A stretch of DNA of 64,000 bases, from positions 46,572-110,571 of the forward strand of contig RCAB01000190.1 in assembly GCA_003640385.1 (NCBI GenBank). Direction: 5' to 3'. Shown here piece by piece: positions 41,354 through 55,326 of this stretch. Numbering within the stretch: position 1 is the stretch's first letter; each line of letters opens with the position of its first letter. The position numbers were made by a program, and so were the translations under genes. Under the pieces are notes generated by a model, which was not told where the DNA came from, ran no database searches, and was given only the letters and a program-made list of their open reading frames with translations. The DNA is from Setaria digitata. Lineage: Eukaryota > Nematoda > Chromadorea > Rhabditida > Setariidae.

Positions 41354-41850
41354 TGTGCTATCATTATCAATCATTATATGTTACCATCCAAAATATTCCA
41401 TATATATTTAATTAAAATTCCACGTTTCCTCATGTCCCTTATCATTACATTGCTTAATGGAAGCAACCATTTCATATGATGCGAATCAGTGATCACACTT
41501 ATCATCCATGAATGAGCCCACTAATACAAGAACAAAAGCGAGATATATATCTGTCTTGCAGTTCAGTTTCTCAGTTAGTGCATAAAAAATTTCGAACTGA
41601 AATGTCCTAATCATTAATTTAGCATACTCCTACAGATGTCAACAGATAGGCACACGAAAAACTAAGATAAATTTTATGAAGATGTTTTTTCTCATATTTA
41701 TAATACGAGACGCATATACAATGAACAGTCAAAGAAGCCTTTAGATACGAAAATATATATCCATGAAAATCAAATGTCGGTAGAGGAAAACAAATACAAC
41801 CAATGAAATTGCACCATATAAAACAAAGTGCTCCTAGTTAAGAAATCTTG
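41354..41850. other. Convergent intergenic region
   Basis: About 500 bp between the stops of the phosphatase (+) and the RECQ5 helicase (-), presumably their 3' UTRs. Nothing else was seen. Confidence 0.5.
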
Positions 41851-44800
41851 CTAAGAAATTAAACTCGATGCTGTTTGAAACTCCACTGCTTTTGTGACAT
41901 CTATTCCAGAGTCACCGGGATGAATTTCGTACTTTTTGTTTTCCTTTGTCATTTTTTTGATTTCAAATATCTAAAAATAAACCCCAATAAAACATTTTAA
42001 ACTTAATTTTAAAAAAGTTTTCTACACTAACAATATGTTTTTGCATGTCGTTTTAATCGAACAATACGATCTTTTCATAATATAAAATCCAAAGCTCCAT
42101 CACACAATTCTATTTCTCCATTCCTAATAAATAATAGTTTTGCATTTTTTTTATTTTTCTGTTTTTTCTTTTTAAAGTGAAAAATATTTGAAAATATTAA
42201 AGAAGAAAAAACCTTCTGCGAGGCTTTATGCTGGTAAGTGAAATTATTTTTGGAACTTTTATAAATATCATATTCGATGTTGCAAGATGCCTTTTCAATA
42301 TCAGCATCCCGTTGTTCGGCATATAAATTCGCTAACAAAGCTGTATAAATTCCCATACGCACTGTTTCACGCCGCTAAAAATTATGAATAAAACACTAAT
42401 AGGAAAAACAAGGAATCAATTTAACAAGCTAAAATTCCATCAAAATCCACTTACCGCCGCAACAAAATAAAGCAGTAAGTAGCACATATATACATTTTTA
42501 CTTCCCACATGAAATCCCAACAAAAATAATTTTATATTTCTTATGCAATCCTGTTCTTTCCGATTCTATCTATACAAACAAATAAAAGTGACTGAAAATT
42601 TTCAGATTTCAGTTTTCTTTGCTATAAAATAGCGACAAAATAAGAATGTTCGAAACAAAATTTAAATCTCGGAATCATCCAAAGAGATAAAAGGATTTCT
42701 TTACATATTTAAAGATTTAGATTTTCTTATTTTTTTATGCATTCTTTCCCCTGATAGCAAAGCTCCTCATTTACGATGTTTGTTAATCAACAATGTAATG
42801 CAAAAAAAAACAGTGAACAATAAGTACGTCGGCTGTGAGATTGGCGACACTTTTTGCTGCTGGCTCGGTAATCAGCAAATTTGTAGGAACTGAAATTAAA
42901 AAAAAAAAAAATGAAATGAAAGTGGGAAATACTTGAACAAATTTATAAAAGAAAACTACTAAGTTAAAAACTGCTAACTGATTACAAACAACTGCTGCTA
43001 AAGCTTACCTTTCTGAACTGTGTTACTATTCACTGTCAAATTTGCCTCAGTAGCCTGTAAAATATTTGAATTATGAGAGATTATATTAAGAATATAAGCA
43101 GATAAGGATGTGAAATAGCATAAAATGGAAGAGTCTAATTAAAGCAATGAATATACGAAGTAATTTCGAAACAAATAAACCAAACGTTTTGAAATGCCGT
43201 TGAAACCTTTCTACGTCTTGCAAATTCTCGTTGAACAGTTTCCGTACGACACTGTTTTTCCTTATCCTCCGAATTAGTTCCATCACCACATTCGTTTACA
43301 TTCCATTCCCTTGAATAAAACAAGTTATTGTCAGTAATAACAAATTAGACAACATAATTAGAAAAAAGTAGGGGAAAACTGTTGAGTTCTTGATATGAAG
43401 AAAACATTTCTATGTATCAAGACTAACTTAACTCCTGCTCGACCACCTTCATATAGGAAATCTTCGCCATCGTCAAAACGACGTTTTCGAGATCGTGAAC
43501 TGCCGATATCCTTCCAAGCTTCTGCATTGAAACGTGATAACATTTCGTCACAAGCCTGGAAAGTAAAATAAAAACAACACAATCAAACTCGTTGACTGTT
43601 TCGGAAAAAGACTGTAACCTTTGGATTTTTGCAATAATCACAGCTCTTCGCACATGGTCGCAAGTCGTCATCACCAAAATAACGGCCAAAAGCTACATGT
43701 CTACACCTGAATACAGAAAATTCTTAGCAAAATATGAAATTAACAATTCAGAACAAATAATGCAATATTTGGGTTTTTGATTTACTACTATTTCAACTCG
43801 AAATTCGCAATTCAAATTTAAATTTAAAACACAGTAAAGTTAGGATTAAACGCACTGGAGCTTTTCACAATATTCCACCATTTTTTCGAAACCATGCTGG
43901 ATTGCTTTCACTTGCTCACTGATTATTTTCTGATCTACTTTCTTAGCCTGAAATAGCTATTTTTAGTTTTTTCAATGCATCACACGGTTTGTTCAATTAC
44001 TTCACCGACCTATAACACGTTTAAAACCCTTACCTTTGTTTTGAAAATGTCTTGGTTAACTAAAAAATTAAGTAATTGCCGATCATCCCTGCTGTAATAT
44101 ATACGGCAATAACTCCTTTTACCATCACGGCCAGCACGACCTGATTCTTGATAATATGCGGCTAGATTCTGTGAACATGTCCAGTGAACAACCGATCTAA
44201 AGATTAAACCTCGAAAATTTAAAGGAAAAAAATTCCACATTTTAAATGAAACGTAAATCACCTTATTCTAAACATTCAATCAATGTAATAAAAATACCTA
44301 ACATCTGCCTTATCGATACCCATTCCAAATGAGATGGTAGCTGCAATAACAGGGACGACATTTCTCATCCACTTGTCTTGGATATCGTCGCGCAACTTAA
44401 TTAACAAATTAATGCAGAGGAAAAGGGATGAAAAAAGCAGTAAAGATAACTTATATATTGAAAATGATCAAATTTCTGAAAAATCTGAGTGCAGAAACAC
44501 CCAAAACTTTCCACCCTAAGATCACATAATAATTTAATTTATAGCCAACATTAATTTCATAAAAAATAAACCTTATTTCCTAACCCAGCGTGATAAGCAT
44601 ACGCAGGAATACCTTCTTCCGTTAAACGAGTCGCCATTCGTTCGCATTCCTCTCGTGTACGACAGTATACAATACCACTACCATTAAACTAAACGGTTCT
44701 TGTAAAAATAATTACCGAAGCAAAGTTCAGAGGCATCTCTGCTTTCCAGAATTCAAATAAATGTCGAAAGTGTGAGGGAGTAGAAAATCTTTAATTTTTG

Positions 44801-46956
44801 GCAAGAAAAAAAAAAAACCAAAGCAACAGTTTTAAAACTGAGAAAAAAGATAAATAGAATCTTACTGATTTAGCGCATGACTCTCCCGATTTTGATGTAT
44901 TTAGATCTTCTGATGATTTCAGTTTCAATTTATCATAGATGTTAGCCGCTAATTTCAGCTTACCAGAAGATTTTGATGCAGGTGTGGGCTTCTGAGTATA
45001 ACCCAATGCCTTCATCATAAATAGAGCCAAATGTCGCTAAAAAAGACCTCGAGTAATCCACCGCATATGGAAAAAAATAAACTACTCATGAGGATATGCC
45101 GAATTTTATTTTATAAGGAACTCCTAAAACTCATATTAATCCAAAGCTAAAAAGGGTTTATGAAATGCATCAATTCATTAAAAAAGAGTACCTCAGGTGC
45201 TGAAGGTATTAGATCCTTCATAATAACATCGTAATACAAATTGTCGCGGAATGTCGACGCCTTGAACATTTTCACGTTGTCCAGTCTCAACTGCTTCACG
45301 ATATCATCCTGCGCATTTCTGTTGGCTGTAGCTGTTAGTGCGACCCAAGAGATCTAAAATGTCATTAGTTTTAATAAAACTGTTGAGTGGTTAAAAAATG
45401 AGTTTAAGAATTTGAAAACAGCTCAGAAATTGGGACTTCGTACTTTATAATTAAGAAAACATTGCAAAAAGCAGAATGATTACCTCTGGTGCGAGTTGTC
45501 GTAAATTCCTAAGTTTCAAATAATCTGGACGAAAATCATGACCCCAATGTGTTACGCAATGCGCTTCATCAACAACAAAATAATTCAGTAAGTTTCTTTT
45601 GAACAAACTTGTAATCATTCGCTGAATGTTTGGAGTAGCAGCAGATTCTGGAGTTATATATAGCAATTGCATTTCAGGTCTCTTTGATCGCAAGTCCTAA
45701 AAATTGTATTTAATAAAGTTCATAATTATTTCGAAACTGGAAAGCTTCAAATACAAAAATCAAACATGAAACACCTTTTTTCAGCAAATTATCGGTCAAA
45801 AATCAATCGTTTGCATTTCTCAACTAACTGAGTATGATAAAATGCGTAAGATGCCCACCTCAACAATTCGTTTTCTGTCTTCTGAACCAGTTTTCGAATT
45901 CAATGAATCACATTTAATCCCACGAGCTTTACAAGCAAGTACTTGATCTTGAATCAAAGCTATCAATGGCGAAAACACGATTGTTACACCCGGGTGATAC
46001 AATAGCGCTGGTAACTGAAGTTATCGTTTTATGGCCGAGTAATTTTGGATTATAAGCATTAGATTTAAGTTATTATTTTTTAAAATCATTACAATGAAAC
46101 ACGACTGAAACAATAATATCTTAAATAGCAATGCAAGCATGACTAGACCTGATAACATAATGATTTTCCAGCACCTGTCGGTAGCGATACGAAAACATCA
46201 AATTTCTCTGAAAAATTACTTTTGTGATTTAGCTTTTCATAATTAAAAACTTATTTCAAAAAAAAAACTGTCATTAAACAACTGGCTCTTAAAAATGAAC
46301 TCAACTAGTTATATCTCTTATTCATAAAATAAATTAGTGAAAAATGAAATTTATTCACTTTTTGCTATGGTATAAATTGCTTGCTTTTGAATTGCAGTTT
46401 TATACTTTTTGTGTCCGAAAACGGTACTCAAGAGATAATCCGCTTTTTCCTTAATCTCTGTGCTATTCAGACGTTCTGAAGTAGGTGCTCCTACAACACT
46501 TGAATTTTTTCTTAACGTATTTTCCTCGGTAACGACTACAACCGGCAATTTATGAGGCTGACCTGAAAAACAATTATAACTTTTGAAATGAGTAAAAAAA
46601 TCAAAGAAAGAAAATATTGTAATTTTCCTTTTTTGCTTTTCTATGTGAAAAAGAAATCGCAATCATTATACTATACGGTTTGAGAAGCATAAAAATTTTA
46701 AGTTGGCTTTAAATCACGTGCGTATAATCATATTCAGATCATGGCAAAAACAATTACCTGATGAGGCTGGTTGATTTGTTCCTCGTTTTTGTGGTGATTT
46801 TTTGATAGAATTCTTTGTTTTTCGCAGAGGAGGATGCATAAGGAAACTCCATTTCTCACTCTGACTTTGCAGTACTTCTGGTGGCTTGAAATCATCCTTA
46901 TCATCCAGTGTTATGGTTTCTAAAATATGACTATCGAAATTGTCGTTATCATACAT
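41851..46956 (-). CDS. rcq-5: ATP-dependent DNA helicase, RECQ5 family
   Basis: RecQ5 is a 3'-5' DNA helicase that strips RAD51 and limits transcription-replication conflict. Eighteen minus-strand exons: 46758-46956, 46359-46562, 46149-46207, 45859-46014, 45484-45696, 45192-45353, 44866-45036, 44572-44688, 44298-44395, 44034-44196, 43856-43947, 43619-43706, 43428-43555, 43207-43309, 43009-43054, 42828-42889, 42213-42374, 41851-41970; 780 residues. Motifs: [20 protein letters not shown] (motif I, about 140), [14 protein letters not shown] (Ia), [20 protein letters not shown] (II, DEAH about 248), WVALTATA (III), [17 protein letters not shown] (IV), [15 protein letters not shown] (V) and [12 protein letters not shown] (VI). 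A zinc module follows ([22 protein letters not shown]). There is no RQC winged helix, which separates RECQ5 from BLM/WRN. The C-terminus [20 protein letters not shown] may correspond to the RNA-polymerase-II-interacting region. The ATG directly follows a catttag acceptor. Confidence 0.95.
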
Positions 46957-48504
46957 CTAAATGTAAGTTGTAAAAAGACCAGAATAAATAAAACTGAAAT
47001 AAATATAGAAAAAAGAAAAAAAAGTGTAAATAAGTTCGAATTATAAAAAAAAAAAAGAAGGAAAACTCAAAAGATTTGAAATGAGAAAAAGAGAGATGGA
47101 AACTTTATTTTCATTAAGCGATCATATTCTTCCCAATCCTTTATCCTATTTTTTTTAACCAATACCATTCCTCCCTCTTTACTGTTATTAAAAAATAGCA
47201 ACCAATATTTCTTTTTATTCTATTTCACACAAAAGGATGCTTCCATTCTTTTTTATAAGAAAATTTCGTACCATTGGATGTTTTCAGTAAAGTTGAACAG
47301 ACATAACAGAAGTGAACCTTAGTCCTATCATCATTTCTTTTCCTACCCTTCTATGTGATCCTGCGTAAAAATTTCGGGAATATATGCACCATGCATTCAA
47401 GTAAATGTTTTAACTTCAAATGTATTTGGAAAATTTTAAGTATTGGATAGTAAAGAAAACACCCTTATTATTCCATATCACATACCCCAAAAAAATTAAA
47501 GTTAATTTTTATATTACAATAACAAAAGAAAAATATATATATACATATATTTAGAAATGTACCACTTTTGGTAGACGTCATGTTGTCTTTCATACGATGA
47601 CTCTACGTATTTCTGAATGCATAACCATTAAACACAAAAATTACTGGTTCTGTTGACAAGATTTTACCAAAACTCTTTACTGCTGAAATTAGCAATTACT
47701 AATTTCATCACGACTAATAACCACTCTGATTAGTCTTACCTAAAGTCTAAATATAAATGTATAATACAACTTGTATTTTAATACATTTTCTTTTGATTAT
47801 AACATCGACCAGGAATTTTGTTTGTTACCTAAACACTTCCGCACTGCTGGATATATAAAGCATTACTCCACCGAAAAAATCGTTAAAATGTATAAGACAT
47901 ATAAGAAATCAACGTCACAACTGATGTTTTATATGCATTGGCATCATTAACGAAGCTAGAAATATATTTAAGAGATATTTTTTGACAGCTAATTCTGACA
48001 ACAAACGATAGATCACCATAGGAATGAAATTTATTTCCAATTCCTTTCTTTTACAAACTGCAGAAAATCAACAACAAATGAATCAGATCAGCAATATTTA
48101 TAACAAACAGATAGTATAGTTCTCATTTCGCGAGAACTCAAGTTTTGGAACATTCCAGAAAATTATGTCACAGAAATAATAACGTTATTATTCAATAAAT
48201 ATAAAAAAAAACAATTAGATTGGTGGGACACAGAATTACGATGAAAATAGTTTCAACTATCTAAGCCGGCAATAAATTAGAGGAACATCTCGTAAACTAT
48301 TCCAGTCAAAACATAAACTGATATAAACCAAAACTTTCCAATCACTTATATCATCCTTGATAATTTAGTATTAACAAACTGGACATGAGTTAAGAACATA
48401 AATGATGAGCTAACTTTCTTCTTGTTGCCGAAGATAGAGCTCACAGTGCAAAATACAAAGTAAAGCTATCACTAAAATACAACAACTAATCTAAAACTTA
48501 TTAG
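46957..48504. other. Intergenic, no gene seen
   Basis: 1.5 kb between PIG-T (3' end) and RECQ5 (5' end), both on the minus strand. It holds short A-runs and ATATAT at 47535-47555, and no supported exon. Confidence 0.5.
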
Positions 48505-51500
48505 TTAAGAAAACTTTTCCTTTGCAGCTGCAGATTTTTTCTTGAATTTCGCAATGACTCGTCGAACAATAAGATCATAAATAAATAACAAAATTCGTCG
48601 AAGTGGTGGAAGTGGTGCTAAATCTTTATCTTCTTCCGAGAGGGGTATCATCCTGAAAACAAACTCCTAGTTTCACATGTGCAAATATTACAGAGATAAA
48701 GTTTGATAGAATTAGAATACAAAGACAAGGACGACTAACATTTTTGTTGTCAAAGTATGTACCGGTCCAAAAAGCATAGCAATCGCTGTGCAAACAAGGC
48801 AGATCACATTGAATGGCATACTAAAATCTGGTACCGGCAATAAAATAAGCAGGATTTCACCATGCATTCTTATTAAGCGCGAGCTTCTTGCACCGAGCAT
48901 CCTACAAAAATTTAATATAATATATATATATATATAGAATATATATAATAGAGATAAAGTTTGATAGAATTAGAATACAAAGACAAGGACGACTAACATT
49001 TTTGTTGTCAAAGTATGTACCGGTCCAAAAAGCATAACAAACAAGGCTATATATATATATATAGCCTTGTTTGTATATATATACTATAGAGATGCTATAT
49101 ATATATACAAACATATAATGTATAATATATATATATATATATAGCCTTGTTTGTATATATATATATTATAGAGATGCAAATATATATATATACTTGCATG
49201 ATGTCATTACAGCTTGGACCTAATACTTACTCATCATAGACAGTAGTAAGTGAATCTCCAAGGACAGTTCGATTTTTGTGCCATAAATCAGCGGTGGCAT
49301 TAAATGCTATGACAGGTGCTGGGATATAGAAGCCATGATTAGCATCTGGCGGGTATTCATTTACTCTAAAAAAACAGTTTGATTTTCTACTGCACTGACA
49401 AAGTATAAATAATATAACCATTTCGAAAAGTGCATAAGCAATAAACTAGTTCAATTTTATTCGTTGTATTCATTCTTGCAGAAAAAATTATCTACTAAAT
49501 ATATGCCACATTATTGGAAGAATGGAGATCAGTAACTCATTCCAATGCTTTTATTAAATAAAATTATGATGAGAAAAATAACTTCATTTTATAACTCCGA
49601 GAACGATAAGAATTAGCTTAACTAAGATGCTGCATTGGTCACAAATACGTCAAGAAAAGATATAATGCATACATCTTTTTCTAAACAAAAATTTTTCCAA
49701 GACCAAAAACTTCAGTTTTTTCATTACTTGAATAAATACAATGAACAAACCTCAAAAAAGCTTTGTCAAATTCTAGAGATAATTTGCAAAAAGAAGTTTC
49801 CGGAAGAATTACATCCCATTCCAGTAGAAAGGGTCGTACGCGATCTTTTGCTGGCACAAAGACCTTCTTGCTTACTTTTCCGTCCAGAAATTGTCCCTTG
49901 AAAGTACTAGAACTTGAAAAATTTGCAGAACATAAATTACATGAACTATATACCGACTACTGCCCAAATTTTATACGGCTATTTTCAAAAATTCAAGATG
50001 TTTACTGAAGTTGCCATCGTTCGTATCCAAAAAGCTTTTATTCCGCGCTATCACTGATTAGCATTTAATATTTATTAAAAAGTTCCTCACATTAACTTAA
50101 TGTGGAAATCTGTTGATTTGTCACCTGCTTAACATCTTGAGGACGACAAGTAAAACGGATTGTGTGATAATATATTCTTATGAACCATGGTACTACGTGA
50201 GTATAGATAACACGCTGTGGTACATACTGCCCATTTCTCAAAATACTAATTAAGCATCCAGATTGCTGGTCGGTACCCGTTACATAATTTCGAATTCTGA
50301 AAAGAAAAAACAGTTTATTTTCAAGAAAAAAGTATGGAATATTCAATTTATATGAAAAAGAATTCTCCACATATGGAATGAACAAAAAATGGTGGACTTG
50401 CAAGGACTTAAATAGTGTTCTAAAAACTCATTAGGTAGGAAGTTTCATAACCACATCGCAAAAAGCTTGAAACTGTCAACGAGAAACAACATAAACAGAA
50501 GGAAAGAAAAAGTTTTCTTTTTAAGATTAAACACGAACGTAACCAAAGTGGGACTATTATCCACTGGTAATTTTAAGTGATTTTCATATTTTGCACTGAT
50601 ATCAATCGGAAATGCATCACGTGGATAAGCGGAAATATTGTATAATGAGTAAATCCGATTGCCTACTTTTCGCAATTGGTTATCTTCAGTTACAACCTAA
50701 AGGAAGGTAATGAATATGAGTATTCAAATAAATCAACACACAGTATTACGATTCACTACATAAGTAAAAATTGGTTTACTGAATAATGACAATCTAAAGT
50801 GATATTAAGTTACCTTCCGATCTTTTTCGAATAAAATAATGTCTCTGTCTGCTATTACACATTTCTGATCAAGCCGCCTTCCAAATATATACCGGAAACT
50901 CCAATCTAAAAAACATCACAAATGATACTATATGTAATGAATCCCGAAGGTTTAAAGAAGCTTAAATTACCTAAACTTCTTGATTTCAAATCTAATTCCG
51001 ACACAAAATTCAAGTTAAGCTCCAGCCTTCTCTGTGTTCCACAGTTAACTGTACCATCCTGCAAGTTAAACACTGTAAGAAGGAAAAAAAATTCGATTAT
51101 CAGTTACTATTCAAAAGATGGAAGTTTTTTAAATTCACCGTTAGATGCCTTGTTAAATTTATTTGCAGTAGTGATATTAGTTCTAAAATCCAGGTATTAA
51201 AAATAAATACAATATAATAGAAGAAAAGCTAACGAACCTTACAAATATGGAGAAAATGCACCGAAAGTGAATGAAAAATCGATTCATACATTTTAATAGG
51301 ATTAAGCAGTGTGGATAAGCCAGTCTGAATTATTTATAAATAACCGAAAACAGATAAAACTAATTTTAACAGTTCGTTATTTTCTCATGTCTACTATTTA
51401 CCTAAATGGAATGAATCAGCAGAAATTTCGAAAAAACGAACATCTTTAGAAAAACAGATTAACAATACAATATCTTCGAAGGAATAATTGAAGCCGTACC

Positions 51501-52869
51501 TGCTTACAAGGAAGTAATTTTTTCCATGGAGTAAAATTTTCAGTACATATCGTTTCACTGGCCAAAGCACCATACCGAAAATTTAGTTACTGCAGTTAGA
51601 GATTAGTAATCAATAAAAGGAAAAAATAGAGTTATAATAAAAGTTTATTAACTCTGCGACTCACGTTTAATTTACAGATTTTTTTTAGTCTAAATTTTGA
51701 TAATATGAATGTTGTCCTTAGATACTGCTGCAACGTTTCAGAATGATGGATGGGTAAATGGAGGCGGAGAAGGTTTGTTTATTAGGGCACCTGATTTCAA
51801 CTGAACTTTTCGGATTGACATAACCAAAGTGTGAAAATGAGAGCTGTGGTGCGACAGTATAAGTAGGTAAAATATCGAGAAGCGACGTACAAAAAATACC
51901 ATTCATCGAATTGACGAAACTTGCCCATCGTTCATCAATCAAGTTGCTAAAAAATAAAAAAATTCAAAATGAAAATTTAACAAAACTGTAGCAAATCCAT
52001 GTTTCGTCCAATTTTGCTCCAGCTCTTTTTTGGCAACTCCTTCAACATTATTCACTCTCGAAAAAACATATTACCTTGTCTTATTTCCATTAATCCATGC
52101 ATATAACTGTGCACCGCTTGGTAAAGGTGGTTGAGGTGGCACCCCCCATTCATTTATTCGCCAGAAACCTAGGATATAAATTCATTATGTTTGCATCTTT
52201 TGTCGATTATAATTGCTTGATTTAATTACCTTGGCCAAAAAGGTGATTAATCGATGCAAATATACATGAAAGTAAAGTAGCTAAAAATTAAACAATTAGT
52301 TTGATGCACTGACAACATTAAATTTCCCAGCTGTCCAACCGAACAATCTAAAAAGGTGGAATGAAAATAATTTACCCTGTGTAAGTGACAGATGAAATTC
52401 CTGGATATGATGTTTCGTTACCACTTCGCTAATAATGCGCGGAAAAAGAGCATAATCCAAATCTACAATTTTTTTTTTAAATTTAATTTTATTTACGCCA
52501 GTCTACCACATGAATTATTCTCACAAGTTACGAATTAGATTTACCTTGCCTCCCCATTACTATTTTATGAATATAATAGAAGTAATCTAAACGGCAAGTA
52601 CTTACGGTTATGTAAAACATAATCCTTGAAAAAAGAAAAGAAAAAACTAAAGTAGACTTGATATAAATCAAACCAGGAATTCACTTACCTGGTTTAGCAT
52701 CTGAAGTAATAACAAATCGAAATTGTGTTAACAGATGTTCACTTTTTAATCTTTTAATTAGCAATTCTTCGGTATACGTATCATCCCCTTTCAGGGTCCT
52801 TAAATCCACGGCACCACAAAATGATATCGATAAATGAGCCAAGAAAATAATGAAGCCATTTTGCATCAT
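48505..52869 (-). CDS. PIGT: GPI transamidase component PIG-T (Gpi16)
   Basis: PIG-T is a subunit of the ER-membrane GPI transamidase that cleaves C-terminal signals and attaches GPI anchors. Fourteen minus-strand exons: 52689-52869, 52376-52462, 52075-52168, 51791-51946, 51500-51575, 51243-51324, 50971-51072, 50814-50905, 50539-50696, 50125-50296, 49751-49896, 49231-49365, 48740-48901, 48505-48652; 596 residues. A signal peptide ([20 protein letters not shown]) is followed by family blocks [76 protein letters not shown], and [20 protein letters not shown], which opens the transmembrane helix. A basic cytosolic tail follows ([16 protein letters not shown]). The ATG lies four bases after an attatcag acceptor. 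Exon 5 lacks a canonical acceptor (ttttcg instead of ttttcag). The intron between exons 12 and 13 carries an 87-bp copy of exon-13-spanning sequence. Confidence 0.95.
48692..48778. repeat. 87-bp direct duplication, copy 1 (in PIG-T exon 13 and its donor)
   Basis: The 87-bp segment beginning agagataaagtttgatag is identical at 48950-49036. This copy covers the 3' part of PIG-T exon 13, its splice donor and the start of the following intron. Confidence 0.9.
48950..49036. repeat. 87-bp direct duplication, copy 2 (inside PIG-T intron)
   Basis: Exact copy of 48692-48778 lying in the PIG-T intron between exons 12 and 13. In the sense of the gene it is a partial pseudo-exon with an intact donor. It is followed by a shared aaacaaggc after a 13-bp gap and flanked by TA-rich repeats. 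Confidence 0.9.
49037..49074. repeat. 38-bp perfect palindrome in PIG-T intron
   Basis: The arms acaaacaaggctat and atagccttgtttgt are exact reverse complements, joined by TA repeats. It directly abuts the duplicated segment. A further agccttgtttgt arm recurs at about 49142-49154, within more TA repeats. Confidence 0.85.
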
Positions 52870-53930
52870 CCACCTGATAATTATATTTGTCACTGAGAAG
52901 ACTATGTTAGCACAACAAATGCAAATACGATTCCTTTATTACAATAATGATTTCACATGTTTCATATTATGCTAAATGATTTACACCATTACACTTATTA
53001 AACGGTTAAGTACAAAACTGATAATATGATAACATAAGTGATTGCAGAGTAGTCAATTTTGATATCAAACGAATATATCTTACTTATAGAAATGTCAGGA
53101 AAAAAGAAAGAAAACACAACTCGAAATAAAAAATGAAAACCACAAAATCCTCCAGAAGCCCTATCACCGTTCGTATACCATTCAATTCATCAACCGGAAA
53201 ATGTTTTGCACATCCGGCACGGTCACCATGAAACACTCTGTCCCGCCGTATTTTCTTCCTTTTTTCAAATTCGTTTCGAATCTCCAGTGTTACTCAATTT
53301 CATTATCGTGAGACGTCATGCACTTTTTATCAGTACAGTTCGAAACTTCCAATCACAATTATCATTTATCCAGTAATCATCAGCTTTTGATACCGTTTTC
53401 AATTCATTTTTTTTCTTTTGCCCTCTTTTATCATGCCTTCTAGGATTTCATATGTTCGGCTGATAAGCGTTCAAAATAGTCCGGAAATTAAAAAAAATTA
53501 AAATAAAAACGAACATTACCGAAATGCAACATATTCACTGAAATTTCTGAATCTAGAAATAGCCATAAAGTATACGTGAATGTTACACAGATAGGAAATA
53601 CCGTAATATTGTTAGCTATTTCAGACTTCACTTAGAACACTAAACTGAATTCATTTATCGATCTGAAAGTAATTTCTTTTTGTTTTGGTTTTTTTTCCTT
53701 CAAGCTAAAATATGTGCAATTTTTCCCAACTATTTTTATTGTAAATCGAAATAAATGAAAAATTTTATTTCAAATTTACTAAGTAATTTCGAATGAAGTA
53801 AACTAACTGTTCCATAAAAAAAAAGAAAATGAATAAGTAATGGCAAACATAAACATACAAAGCCTAACAAATACACAACTTCAAATTTGCAAAATTACAT
53901 ACCTTAAAATTAGTGTTATTTTCTCACATG
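52870..53930. other. Intergenic, no gene seen
   Basis: About 1 kb upstream of PIG-T (minus strand), probably containing its promoter. The segment at about 53150-53300 is less AT-rich than its surroundings. No exon is supportable. Confidence 0.5.
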
Positions 53931-54284
<354 letters not shown>

Positions 54285-54310
54285 TTTCTGGTATATATAT
54301 ATACCAGAAA
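54285..54310. repeat. 26-bp perfect palindrome adjoining the TA array
   Basis: tttctggtatata and tatataccagaaa are exact reverse complements without a spacer. It begins at the base after the array's right flank. Confidence 0.85.
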
Positions 54311-55326
54311 AGGAAAAGGATCACAAATATGGGGCAATAAAATACGACAGTAATTGTTAAGCAATAAGAGTGATAAATTTATATCTTTCAACAGTTCATA
54401 CGTTATAAGACATAAATTATTAATTTTGTCAATGGCCATTTCTAGATAATTCATCGGAAAAAAAAGAAAAAGCATTTTTTTAGGTGAGAGAGGAAGAAGC
54501 ATTCAGTTATCTACTTTTATGTAGGCATATATTTTAGGCATATTAATGAGACATTTGTCTCATTATTCAGTGATTTAAAAAAAAATAGGTCAAAAAAGGA
54601 AAGGAACATACTAATTAATGAGCTGGAAACAATTAAAGCTTCTCACTCATCCGACAGACCTCTCAGCAATAGTTGTAATAGAATGATTCAACTTAATTAT
54701 GTTAAAAATCAAAACCGTTTTAGATTTGCGTCAAATATTTATCATGATAAAACTTTTAATCGTTCATTCATTAAGGAAAGGTATGAAGGGAAAAGTGGGG
54801 AGAAGAAAAAGCACTGAAATTTTCAAAAATTCATTTATTTTATTTAAGAAAAAAAAATTTTTTTCTTTAACATTAAACATAACTCTTCACATATACATAA
54901 TATATTATCATTTTCCACATTTAGAGAAGATTAACTCATTGCTAAACGAAATTTTTGAACATTTCGTGCATGGATATCAGCACTCATTCCAACAAATCTT
55001 TTGAAACTATTTTATTAAGCAAATATTAATATTTGTTTGATAAGAAGTTATCAAAAATAATCGTTAAAAATAAAAAATACAGAAATTATAAGACAAATCG
55101 TTCTTACATTGCTATTTAATATTTGTGAAAAATTTTTTTTATGAAAAACGACAAAAAAAAAACGAAAAGAAAGAACAAAGAAAGGAGTTAAATAGCAATT
55201 TAAGATATTTTCATTACACAAGAAACAAAATTACTTTTTTTTAAATTCATATAATTAAAAAATAAACAAATAAACTGATTCGCTTCGTTCTATGCCATTT
55301 ATATGATTGAATGGATGTAGTGAGTT
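54311..55326. other. Intergenic, no gene seen
   Basis: 1 kb of AT-rich sequence downstream of the minus-strand Cys-rich gene, so partly its 3' UTR. A plus-strand open frame at about 54699-55004 has no splice or family support. Confidence 0.5.

Noticed and set aside
43592..43780. Plus-strand frame opposite RECQ5 exon 12
   Set aside because: Antisense shadow of the helicase zinc-module exon.
52595..52620. Possible microexon gattatgttttacataacc before GTAAGT in PIG-T intron 1
   Set aside because: Including it in the needed phase gives an immediate stop, and the family alignment is continuous without it.
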